A stretch of DNA of 64,000 nucleotides, from contig CM036618.1 of the NCBI GenBank assembly GCA_020746105.1, positions 8,564,501-8,628,500 of the forward strand, written 5' to 3'. The position numbers and the translations under genes were made by a program. Source of the stretch: Trogon surrucura. Taxonomy: Eukaryota > Chordata > Aves > Trogoniformes > Trogonidae. Below, in pieces: positions 25,301-34,000 of this stretch (positions are counted from its first letter, which is position 1; each line of letters begins with the position of its first letter). The notes under the pieces were generated by a model. That model was not told the DNA's origin, did no database searches, and was given only the letters and a program-made list of their open reading frames with translations.

Positions 25301-25671
25301 CAATTCCGTAGCATTTTTCTCTTCTAAAAACACATTTTTTCGTCGCTGCTGGCTGATTTACACAGGGCTGAGGGCGAGTCAAACAGGAAGCTTGGGAGCA
25401 GTGCTCTGGAACTGACTCATACTATGCAGCATTGTTGCTTAACCTGACGCTTTCAGATTTCCTGAGGTTAATGTTTTTTGCTCAGTCAAATTTCTTATTC
25501 ACTTTCTCAACAGATTTTTTGGGTCGCACTGAAGTTCCAGTAGCAAAAATCAGAACTGAACAAGAAAGCAAAGGCCCCACAACTAAACACTTACTGCTGC
25601 ATGAAGTTCCAACAGGCGAAGTCTGGGTCCGTTTTGACCTGCAGCTCTTCGATCAGAAAACACTCCTCTAA
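1260..25671 (+). CDS. ITSN2: Intersectin-2, C-terminal 600 residues (13 coding exons)
   Basis: Scaffold of clathrin-mediated endocytosis whose long form is also a Rho-family (Cdc42-type) exchange factor at the plasma membrane. Thirteen exons join in frame to 600 residues ending in a stop: end of SH3-D (1-25), SH3-E (36-92, with [16 protein letters not shown]), DH (about 112-300, with [15 protein letters not shown] and [13 protein letters not shown]), PH (about 325-450) and C2 (about 466-590). Exons: 1260-1356, 2413-2604, 17198-17319, 18192-18298, 18897-19080, 20267-20365, 20535-20702, 21549-21761, 22500-22621, 23575-23657, 23820-23903, 24199-24372, 25514-25671. All boundaries are GT-AG and phases agree throughout. 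ITSN2 is chosen over ITSN1 because of the stretch [16 protein letters not shown] and the PH-domain YMVKQF. The N-terminal EH, coiled-coil and first SH3 domains lie upstream of the window. Human ITSN2 is about 1,700 residues. Confidence 0.97.
2413..2604 (+). CDS. ITSN2: ITSN2 exon: SH3-E domain
   Basis: A whole SH3 domain in one exon: AMYDY, the acidic RT loop NNEDEL, DWWQGE and GLFPSNYV. Acceptor cttcatag, donor cagt|gtaagc, phase 1 on both sides. This is the last exon common to the short and long intersectin forms in mammals. Confidence 0.97.
2680..2719. repeat. 20-bp tandem duplication
   Basis: Two head-to-tail copies of a 20-bp unit (2680-2699 and 2700-2719) differing at one base, a recent local duplication just inside the intron after SH3-E. 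Confidence 0.85.
3064..3120. repeat. AT / ATAG simple repeat
   Basis: A run of alternating TA followed by several ATAGAT units, a microsatellite within the ITSN2 intron. A short CA-rich run follows at about 3203-3226. Confidence 0.85.
6031..6577. mobile_element. Old solo LTR-like fossil, avian ERVL-type family
   Basis: The left end (CTGACCCTGTCCGGATGCCAG) and the right part (GGAATACCCCTGTGG, then AGCTGTGTCCCCTCCCAAG) follow an LTR family common in birds, related to the element at 14306. It is well decayed, so it looks older than the other LTRs here. Ends are approximate and I see no clear target-site duplication. No internal retroviral genes are attached. Confidence 0.6.
8262..8405. repeat. 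17-bp perfect inverted repeat, possible MITE
   Basis: Arms 8262-8278 and 8389-8405 are exact reverse complements (TAGTGGGTCTTTGTGTG). They enclose 110 bp. Both outer ends are TA, so the unit could be a Tc1/mariner-type miniature element with 15-bp terminal repeats and a TA target duplication. No family was recognised. Confidence 0.45.
9300..9341. repeat. A-rich simple repeat
   Basis: About 20 adenines followed by a G-interrupted A run. It could be the tail of an old retroposed sequence to its left, but I could not identify any source. Confidence 0.7.
12311..12841 (-). mobile_element. CR1 LINE, 5'-truncated, minus strand
   Basis: Read on the minus strand this is the end of the CR1 reverse transcriptase ORF ([14 protein letters not shown], then a segment like [11 protein letters not shown]) followed by the CR1 3' region. 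The plus-strand start, TCACAGAGTCATTGCAAGGG and ATCTAGTCCAACCCCC, is the reversed CR1 3' end. Reading frame is broken in several places. An A/C-rich stretch (12842-12955) lies at its truncated side. Confidence 0.92.
14306..14889 (-). mobile_element. Solo LTR, avian ERVL-type, minus sense
   Basis: A 584-bp LTR beginning TG and ending CA. Its plus-strand left end, TGTCGTGGTTTAAGCCCAGG, and right end, near CTCAGCTGAAATCAGGACA, match a well-known bird LTR family. Flanking five-base sequences ACTCG and ACTAG agree at four of five, consistent with a slightly eroded target duplication. Read on the minus strand, a TATA-like AGTAAATAATC lies mid-element, so sense is probably minus. Moderately old; no internal genes. 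Confidence 0.8.
17198..17319 (+). CDS. ITSN2: ITSN2 exon: start of DH domain
   Basis: Encodes [17 protein letters not shown] and then [19 protein letters not shown], which is the first conserved helix of the Dbl-homology RhoGEF domain. Acceptor cttgtag, donor GAG|gtgaga. The first two bases complete the tryptophan codon split after the SH3-E exon. Confidence 0.97.
18192..18298 (+). CDS. ITSN2: ITSN2 exon: DH domain
   Basis: Encodes [19 protein letters not shown] and [16 protein letters not shown], the second part of DH. Acceptor gctgcag, donor ctgaa|gtgagt. It ends two bases into a lysine codon. Confidence 0.96.
18897..19080 (+). CDS. ITSN2: ITSN2 exon: DH domain core
   Basis: Encodes [20 protein letters not shown] through [27 protein letters not shown]. 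Acceptor cctcag, donor AAG|gtattt. Its first base completes the lysine split with the exon before. Confidence 0.97.
19698..20044 (+). mobile_element. CR1 LINE 3' fragment
   Basis: In the ITSN2 intron between two DH exons. Encodes the CR1 RT tail ([29 protein letters not shown]) and ends with the typical TTGGACTTGATGATCTTAAG and TTTCTATGATTCT. About 350 bp, 5'-truncated. Confidence 0.92.
20267..20365 (+). CDS. ITSN2: ITSN2 exon: DH conserved region 3
   Basis: Encodes [20 protein letters not shown] and then [13 protein letters not shown], the most conserved DH helix, which forms much of the GTPase contact. Acceptor ccctag, donor AGT|gtgagt, 33 whole codons. Confidence 0.97.
20535..20702 (+). 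CDS. ITSN2: ITSN2 exon: end of DH, DH-PH linker
   Basis: Encodes [20 protein letters not shown] through [18 protein letters not shown], the last DH helix and linker to PH. Acceptor ttaccag, donor GAG|gtaacg, 56 whole codons. It starts only 169 bases after the preceding exon. Confidence 0.97.
21549..21761 (+). CDS. ITSN2: ITSN2 exon: first half of PH domain
   Basis: Encodes [20 protein letters not shown], then [20 protein letters not shown] and [20 protein letters not shown]. Acceptor ctcctag, donor ATG|gtgagt, 71 whole codons. The exon ends in methionine where I recall threonine in mammals (KMYKM rather than KMYKT). Confidence 0.96.
22500..22621 (+). CDS. ITSN2: ITSN2 exon: PH domain
   Basis: Encodes [20 protein letters not shown] and [20 protein letters not shown]. 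Acceptor ctttcag, donor gcg|gtgagt inside an arginine codon. A CR1 fragment begins about 155 bases downstream in the intron. Confidence 0.96.
22777..23182 (+). mobile_element. CR1 LINE 3' fragment
   Basis: Between two PH exons of ITSN2. Shows GCTGGGGCTCTTTAGTTCGG, the coding tail [20 protein letters not shown], and the end TTGGACTTGATGATCTTTCG with TGTGATTCTGTGAT. 5'-truncated. Confidence 0.92.
23575..23657 (+). CDS. ITSN2: ITSN2 exon: end of PH domain
   Basis: Encodes [20 protein letters not shown] and KREKAYQ, the C-terminal PH helix with the usual invariant tryptophan. Acceptor tttgcag, donor caag|gtacct. Confidence 0.96.
23820..23903 (+). CDS. ITSN2: ITSN2 exon: start of C2 domain
   Basis: Encodes [20 protein letters not shown] then LKACKPN, the first C2 strand and first calcium-binding loop region. 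Acceptor cattcccag, donor aatg|gtgagt. Confidence 0.95.
24199..24372 (+). CDS. ITSN2: ITSN2 exon: C2 domain core
   Basis: Encodes [20 protein letters not shown], then [20 protein letters not shown] and FDRDQFSPD. The NPKWN and DRD motifs are standard C2 elements. Acceptor tgtttag, donor gatg|gtaagt. Confidence 0.97.
24969..24986. repeat. (CA)9 microsatellite
   Basis: Nine CA units in the last ITSN2 intron. Confidence 0.9.
25514..25671 (+). CDS. ITSN2: ITSN2 terminal coding exon: end of C2
   Basis: Encodes [20 protein letters not shown] through [14 protein letters not shown] and a TAA stop, the usual intersectin C-terminus. Acceptor tcaacag. Mammals end in FEQKTLL, here FDQKTLL. Confidence 0.97.
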
Positions 25672-26990
25672 GAACAGTTTTTTTTAATTTATGAAGAACG
25701 AGTGAAGCTGACAGCCTGAACATTTTTTTTTAAAACGGTTCCTTCCCCCATGCTGGTTATTAAGAAAGAATTCCCGCTGCTTCCGTATTTCTGCTCCGTT
25801 ACTGGTTGCGTTTAGTTCCTTGCAGCATTCAAAGTTCTTGTTGATCTATGCAAACACAAATGTTACTGTATATATAGTACTTATAGCTCAGTGCCTTTTT
25901 ATTATGTTGACATATCTCGGGTTTGGATGCCAATGTTTCCATTTTCAGGGCCATAAAAAGTATTAAGTCGAAATGTGGCATCAAGACGTACGTGTATTTT
26001 ACCACTTGGTCTAACGTATAGACTGAGGAATGGTTTAAGCTCAGCACTAGAATCATTCCATTTGAAATCTGAGAAGTTATATCCACTGGAATCTTCTGTC
26101 TCAGGATGATAGTTTTAAAGATGAAATGCTGAAGAAGCCTTAGCACTGGAAAAGTCTCCGCTATATTGTATATTCTCTAAGAATCAAGTGTAGTTCTTTA
26201 CTTGACTTAGTTCTGCACTGAAATCAGCAACTGCTACTTGATTTTTCTTTCTGCTTCAAGTTTGGTTCATCACTCTCTGCTGAGACAATGTGGTTGTGAA
26301 GAATAACTAGAAAAAAAAATTTAAATACTGTGACCCACAATAATGTGGACAAATACTCTTCAGCTTTTGGGTTTTTTTTCCTAAATGTAAGTTATTTATG
26401 TACATTTCCCTGGTCTTGCAGACCTCCATGTGAATCTTGAAGCTTTGACATTGCCAACATGTATATAGAGAGGAAAATATAAGTTTATTAATGTAATTTG
26501 TCTACAGATGTTTATCGATGCATAGTGATTTTTTTAAAGTATATTTTATTGTACAGGTGAATGTGAAATAATGAGAAAAACTTACAGGATTAAATTTAAG
26601 AAAAGTTTATTACATGTTTAAAAGGTTCGCTCGGGGAAACTGTCACCCCGAGTTTGTCAAGTGAGATTGGTTGAGAGCAAAAACTTTCTCTTGGCACCAA
26701 AATCAGGGACGGTTGAAGAAAACAAAGAGTTTGTTTATAAAGGGTTTGATATATTGTAACCATTTTACTGCCTCCTTAAACTGCTTTGTTGAAAAAGCAC
26801 AGCATGCAATTCTGAGCAGCGTGTGCCCGTGTTTTCCCCCGGGGCGCAGCAAAACCTCCTGCCCTCTGATGGTTTCACCCAACTGCCATCTGGGTGCCCT
26901 CGCGTCACAGGGCTGAGTCAACCTCTGTTTTAACAGTTTTCTGCGGTTCAGTATTTCTAATCCTAAATAAAACTAAATCTTGGCAACTCT
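25672..26990 (+). other. ITSN2: ITSN2 3' UTR (approximate end)
   Basis: AT-rich sequence after the stop with no further ITSN2 coding. Two plausible poly(A) signals are ATTAAA at 26589-26594 and AATAAA at 26966-26971; I cannot tell which is used. The next gene on the other strand ends about 0.9 kb further on. Confidence 0.6.
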
Positions 26991-27860
26991 TGTGAGATTG
27001 TGTCTGTACAGAAATTCCATTTCCAGGCTTTGACACCAGAACTGCTGTGCAGGAAGATGGGAACAAGAGAGAAAAAAAATGGTTTGTAGGGCCCTGCCAG
27101 CACTTGTCGCTCAGCGCTGACTCTCTGAAAAGCGCTGCGCATTTTGTACGAGAGAACACCGAACATCTCCCCTAAACAGCTCCTGCCTCCTCAGAACAAT
27201 CAATATGTATTGTTAAAGTTCGCTTGTACGCTGCCTCCAGGAGAAAGTCCTTTGAAACCCTGGTAGTACCCTAGCATTATTTTGGACATAATATTTTGCG
27301 GGACATTCGCTAGGGGAGTTCTGATAAAGATTTGAACTAACAAAATCAAATTATTTCCTTCTCAGTGCTTTCTAAGCAGCTTTTCTGCAGATATCTGCTC
27401 CACGCATGTAGCCAGAAGCACCTCCTTCTCCTTCAAAGAGAGGGTTTGTTCTTAAATCTCAAGGTGAACTCTTTCAGCTTCATGCAAAAATGCAACAGCT
27501 GTAGCTAAAATTCTGCAACCTTTGCAGTTTCCTTTGCCCACTGCTAACATTCACACTCCTTGTAACAAAAAATTCAGGGCACTCAGAGCTGTAGCTGTTG
27601 CCAGAGCTGGGGACACACAGATCCTGTGCTGCACAGAAGAGGGGCCCAGGAGACCTCTTTAAATTTTCTCACCAGTTGATCTCCTTTAATACAAAGACTC
27701 TATCACCCTCTAAAACCAGAGAACATCAGCACTTTCTTTGTAGGGCAGAGCCCAAGTTCAGCCTCCTACAACAGTAGATTTCTGGCTTGTAGAGCATGGA
27801 CTGGAGCTGAAAATAACAGGAGCAGCATCTCAGAGATTTCCCTGGCTGTTGGGTGACAGC
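26991..27860. other. Convergent intergenic gap ITSN2 / FAM228
   Basis: No coding sequence or recognised repeat between the two 3' ends. It may hold the remainder of either 3' UTR. Confidence 0.5.
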
Positions 27861-27887
27861 ACCTCAGAACACGTTTAGGACAACAAG

Positions 27888-27893
27888 TTTATT
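27888..27893 (-). terminator. Likely FAM228 poly(A) signal
   Basis: AATAAA on the minus strand, 25 bases downstream of the inferred stop codon. Confidence 0.55.
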
Positions 27894-27918
27894 GCCATTT
27901 GCCAGGAGACCCGACCCA

Positions 27919-28072
27919 TTAGCACTCGCTCCGGCAGAAGTCGTAAGGAATTTTGCAAATGGTACCTTCTGAGGGCTGTGCTTGCTGCTGCAGTCGGCTG
28001 GAGGACAAGGGGACGTCATCAGCTCTCGCCATCTTTCTGGTGGCTGATGAGTTTCTGGTGGCTGATGACTTT
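27919..28072 (-). CDS. FAM228: FAM228 probable terminal exon
   Basis: Taking the acceptor ...aaaggcag restores frame (AG + A gives arginine) and gives [20 protein letters not shown], then [17 protein letters not shown] and TAA. A rival acceptor four bases earlier would give a shorter tail of about 18 residues. The [12 protein letters not shown] repeat is an 18-bp tandem duplication. An AATAAA on the minus strand (27888-27893) lies 25 bases past the stop. Confidence 0.65.
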
Positions 28073-31000
28073 CTGCCTTTAAACAAAGAGAAGTAAAAAC
28101 CATCACCAGTCCGTGCGACACGAAGGCACATGTAGCCCAGCACAGTTTCCACACTAGCTCTTTCCCAGACTGAGTCACTCCAGGAAATGTTTGTCTTTGT
28201 GGCCAGTTTTCCTTCTAGAATGTGCCGTTATCCCATGAATATGCTAAAGCGTTGGGCCACTAAGAGGCATAAAACTGTAGGGCAGGAGCTGGGTGTAAGA
28301 GTGTGGGCCCAGTTCCAGGAGCCATCCAGGCTCCCAGCTCAGCTTTGATGGGAAACGGGAATCCACTTAAGTGTTGTGTACTGCAGTGGCACAACCAGCA
28401 AGCTTCCAAAAGGGGTGAATCAGAGTACTGGGACTTAAAAAAACACGAATGTCTTATTTAAAAAAAAAAAAATCATGCTAGTCCCAAATGCTTTTCTCTC
28501 AGAGCAGGCCAGCCGGGGCTCTCTAGTGTTCTTAACTTGGCATCCCTGCTCCAGTGCAACTCACCACTAGTGATCTCTACAGTATTTCAAGTGCTACCAA
28601 CCTGTACACCTAAAGAAAATATCTGAAGGGAGGGTACAAAGAGGATGGAGTCAGGCACTTTTCAGTGGTGCCCAGTGACAGGACCAGAGGCCATGAGCAC
28701 ACACTGAAACAGAGGAAGTGCGTTTGAACATCAGGAAACACCAGTTTTCTACTGTGAAGGTGACAAAGAATGGGCACAGGTTGCCCAGAGATGTTGTAGA
28801 GTCTCCATCCTCAGAGATATTCAAGAAGCCGTCTGGACATGGTCCTGGGCACCTGGTTCTAGGTGGCCCTGCTTGAGCAGGGGAGGTTGGACAAGATGAC
28901 TTCCAGAGGTCTTTTCCAACCTCAACCAGTCTGTGATAGAAGTATGACCTCACTCTGCTCCCCAAATCTAGAAACTAACAGCTAAAAAAAAAACAACCAA
29001 ACACAAAAAAACCCAACCAAGGCAAGTATGAACATTAAATCCTTTCAGTACTTCCAGGAAAGCACCCCAGAGGTACTCCATGGCTGGCTGCAAGGCTGGA
29101 TGCAGAAAATGCAGGAAACTCCCCACCCTAAAGCCACTTTATTTCAAGGCTCAGCTTGACCATCAGTGTTCTACCTTCCATACATCTTCTTGTCTGCTCC
29201 ATACCTGAAGGTCTTCCCTCTAACTCAAGAAAAATACACAATAAAGCAGAATTCACCATGAAACTGAAGTTTTAGCAAATACTCTGCTATACAGCCAAGA
29301 AGAAGGGGCTTTATCCAGTGTAGTTGTTGTGCTGCCTCTCAACCAACCCATCAGCTCTTACCTCTTTGTTCGGTGGACCTCACTAGCAATGTAGGCATGT
29401 GGTATCTTCAGCCACTCAATCGCATCCATCCGCTGCCGGCTCAAAGGAAGCAGTGGCAGTTCTGCTTTACTGAGTTTGTTCAGCTCTCTGGTAGAGTACG
29501 GTCTTCCTGGCAGGAAAGTAACAAGCGCTTCGTCGTGTGAGGAGCTACTGTCACAAGCAAGGGTGGCCACCCAACATAAAACACTTCCAAGGGATTCCAA
29601 TTGTTCAAAATACCTGTCTCGCACTGCTTGATAATGCCTGTCTCAATAAACTTTCTTTGAACGCCTTTTAACAGAGGATCCTGTAAAGTTGGTACTGAAA
29701 CCTGCGACAGAGACAGTTATTTCACGCTTACGCACCAACACAAGCACTTCACCAGAGTCTCAAAAGACCATGGTCAGAGGTCAATGTCAGGGTACTCTGG
29801 GTTAGCAGGGAAGGAACATTAAGCTCATTTTTGATGAATAAAACCATAGGGCCTGGGAAATGCTGAGCATCTCATCTCCTAAGGAAGGCCATAACATATT
29901 CCATGACTCTGCCTCAAGGGTAAACCAGAGACACTAGATCTGATCTTCCAGAGGCAGCTGATCTTGATGAACCCTCTTTGGCACATTGCAGGGAAGCATC
30001 AGCTCAGTCCCCGCAGGTGCCGAGGGCTCAGGGCATCCGGAGGGGATTTAGAGAATTGCACTTCACAGATTCATGCCCAGGTCCTACCTAAGTCTCCTGT
30101 TAGGTCTGCAAGATACCCAACGTGTGTTTGAGTGAGCTTCTGTAAAGATAATCTGACCTGTCAGATTACTTCCTTCTACAGAGCACACACACCTGGCTTG
30201 CCTGGGGAGCTCACTGACTCTTGGTAGACAAGATACTTCTCCCACTGCCACAATGAATTTGAGATAGGAAAAAAACCCTCTCCCCCTGCCACTTCCTACT
30301 GTGCCTCCAAATCTAGGCGTGGCATGAATCCTAACCATGCTCCTGATGAAAACCATTTTCAAACGCTCTTGGGCTTAAATGCAGTAGAAGCTGGGCCCCG
30401 TATTTGTTTCGTTAATAAACCTAGAACGTGTCACTTTACACCAGCCCCGTAGCAGCACATCAGTAACATGCGCTGCCTTTTCTCTAACCATTAACTTCCT
30501 GCTGGTCAAAGGGTGCCTCTAAACCTTACAGTGTAAATAACCATCCCACCTTCCAGCAGTCTGTACGCGTCTTCAGGAAAAACGGATCGTACTCTGACGG
30601 GTCATAAGCTTCCAAAGTCACATAACCCTGCGGGAGAAGCAGGTAGCAGGTCAGGTCTCAGAAGCTACTGGTGATAAAGCAGTGAGCTGCCAGCCTAGAG
30701 ACTGACTACAGAGCACCAGAGGTGGTGGAGGAAAGGACTCGCAAATTTTCACACACTGCACCTCAGAAGGAAGGTGACTGAAGTGTAATAGGAAAATTCC
30801 CCTACCCATAAATACATAATGACCGATTTCATAAAACATCCAGAAATAATTACAGGCTAAAATGTTAATCACAAGCAGGGCAGTCAAGAAAGTGGAAACT
30901 TTGTTCAAGGAAAAATGTTTTGACTGAGAAGGAAATGGATATTACAAAAAAAAGACAAAAAAACTACAGAGCCCCCAGCAGCCATAGCTCTAGGCAAGTT

Positions 31001-34000
31001 ACTAGTCGCAGAATCACAGAATTGCCCAGGTTTGAAAAGACCTTTAAGATCATCGAGTCCAATCATTAACCTAATACTGACAAGCCCTAGACTAAAGCAT
31101 ATTCCGGTCTACCCAACTCTTAAATATCTCCAGGGAAGGGAACTCCACCACTACCCTGGGCAATCTGTTCCAATGCCTGATAACCCTTCCAGTAAAGAAA
31201 TTCTTGCTAATTTCCAGCCTAAACCTCCCTTGGCATAACCTGAGGCCATTCCCTCTTGTTACTTGTTACTTGGTTGAACAGACTGATCCCCACCTCTCTA
31301 CAATCTCCTTTCAGCCTCCTTTTCTCCAGGCTGAACAACCTCAGTTCTCTCAGTTGCTCCTCAGAAGACTTGTGCTCTAGCCCTTCACCAGCTTTGTTCC
31401 CTTCTGGACACACTCCAGTGCCTCAGTGTCCTTCTTCTAGTGAGGGGCCCAAAACTAACACAGGACTCGAGATGTGGCCTCATCAGGGCCGAGTACAGGG
31501 GCACAATCATTTCCCTGGTCCTCCTGGCCACACTGTTCCTGATACAGGCCAGGATGCCGTTGGCCGCCTTGGCCCCCTGGGCACACTGCTGGCTCCTGTT
31601 CAGCCGGCTGTCCATCCAGCAACACCCCCAGGTCCCTCTCTGCCCGGCAGCTCTCCAGCCACTCCTCCCCAAGCCTGTAGCACTGCTGGGGGTTGTTGTG
31701 GCCAAAGTGCAGGACCCGGTCTCTGGCTTTATTGAAACTCATGTAACTGGTCTTGGCCCACTGTGAACACTGCTGCCTCTGCAGGGGCCTCTGCTCTCCA
31801 GGATCTGGAAATTCCCCAGAGATCAAGCAGCAACCACATTCACCATCTCCTGTTTCTGTCCCTGGAAAGCTTTAAGCCCTAACCTGCCTCAGATCGCAGG
31901 GTTTTAGTGCCACCCCTTGGATTATTATTACATATCACTCCACTGCAGCGTGTGCTGAGACCTCGGCTGACAGCGGCAGGTGCTGTGCAGCGCGCCCCTG
32001 TTGAACCCCTTCGTGCCAACGACGTATTATCACTCACACACCCCCTGGCAGAAAGCAGAGCAACAGCCGGTTCTTCAAAACAAGTTGGAAGGGTCTCTTA
32101 CTCCGCAGCATTTCAGCACAGGATGCCTACAATATCCTGGACTACCAGAAGCAGAGTTGTGGCTAACACAGCAGCAACCCAGGCTGGGGAAACCTCCCCT
32201 TCCTTGCAGGCTGCAGCACGGCACTTCTGCTGGTGCTTGGAGAAGTGCAGCGGTGCTGCCATCTTCACGTTGCCACCAAGCATCTCATCACCACCAGTGA
32301 TCACCAGCAGGTCACTGGAACAATGGAGAGTCGAGGAAGGGAGGGGAAGGAGGAAGGCTCAGACGGTGTGGAAAGCGAGGCAGAAAAATGAGTTGACAGA
32401 AAGACTGAGATGGAGGAACCTGGAAGAACAGTGAGGAGACACAGTGTTAGAGGAGACGAGGAGAACGAGGGAAAGGGGAAGAAGTTAGCTTTGGAAAGCA
32501 AAGGGCCGTGGAGAACTTGGAGGAATCTCACAAGAAAAGGGAGACACAGCTCTGGGGAATCTGACAGAAGAAAGAGGGACAAAACAGTGGAAGACTTGGA
32601 GATGGAGTAAAAGGGTTAGCTGGAGAGAGAAAGAGAGCGAGAGGAGAGACTGGAGAGAGAATAGACATGGAAAGGGAGAACGGACTGGTGACAGACACAG
32701 GAAGGTGACATCTGGGGAACAGGACACAAAAAAGCTTAATAGCAGGGAAGAGAGCAAGAGAAAATGGTCAGAAAGAAGAGAGGGGCAGAGAATGCAGAGC
32801 CAAAAGTCAGTATATTAACCAATCCACAGAAGTGCCTGAAGTTCTGTAAAATTTTCATATGCTGCTGTGATTAATGTAAGCTTATGAAAATTAATTTTAC
32901 TCGGAGGGGCTTCAGCCTGCTTTTCAGACATGCTGATGATAGAGTCAACACCACAGAGCAAGGAGAAAAGGTGGAGGCTGATCACTGGTGCTGTCCTTGT
33001 TCAGGGAGGAAGAAAGATCTCAGTACACCAGCCTGTGCTTTTGAAGGACAATCAGCAAAGTCCTGACCTGACACCAAAATGCACAAGATGGACTGATGCA
33101 GACCCAGATCTGTACAGCACATCCAACATATCCTAAACCCCAGGACTTCAGCAGTAGGACTGGTTCAGTCCCTTGTTATTACATGCAGTTTAAATGCACA
33201 GGTCTTTCACAACAGACCTTTGGAAAGGAGGTCATTTGCTCTCGTTAAAAAAAAAACACAGCTCACGTGGCACTTTCATTTCTGGATGGGAAGTTTGTTT
33301 ACAGTCTTGTAACTCCACTGTGCAGTGGTTTCCACTGACAACAAAATCCTGCTCTATATAAAATACTGGTCTATTTGTGGCAGATGATGTAACTGCTTTT
33401 ATTCCTCTATATACCCATCCCTGAGATGCAAAAAGTCGAGTCATGGGATTTGCTATTCAATAGTGGTGTGAAATTCAGAGCAAAATCATCAAACCCAGCA
33501 AGTATTTCCTACACCGACTGCAATTTTTATGAGTACTAAAATACACAGAACTACTGAATCCTCGACTTGAGTTTATTCACCTGCATTCAGACTTCAGAAA
33601 ACTGTCTCCTCCTGTTCCCACCTATTTGCTTTCATGAAAGTTAATCAGTAGCATCCAAGGCCACTAAATTGTTTCATTCATGCTCTGCCAACATACTGTA
33701 GTGCTGCCCCAGCTGAACTCCTGAGATGTGAGAGTGTGGTCCCCTCCATGGTCACAGACTTAACTTTTGGTTTCAGCTGACAGAGCTCAAGGTTTTCCCC
33801 CCAAGACAGTCCCACTCACAGAGGGAAACCCACCACAATACAGTGTCTCAACATATTCAGGCCCTGGCATGTGCTCACTGCACCAAACAATGCTACTGTT
33901 CATATCTGATGGTGAGCTGAGTGGGGATGTCACCACTACAGAAGTCCTTGGGAAAAGTAAGTTACTTCTCATTAATACCTTCTTTTCACGGTACTTTAAA

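Larger units (their letters stand above)
30628..33978. other. FAM228 intron
   Basis: Holds a long CR1 copy (31010-31826) and a purine-rich tract (32316-32795). Long open frames seen here on either strand belong to these repeats and are not genes. Confidence 0.7.

Noticed and set aside
31256-31766. Plus-strand frames of 159 and 108 codons
   Set aside because: Antisense of the CR1 reverse transcriptase copy.
31907-32434. 175-codon plus-strand frame
   Set aside because: Runs from unremarkable intron into the purine tract; no recognisable domain and no matching splice or start context.
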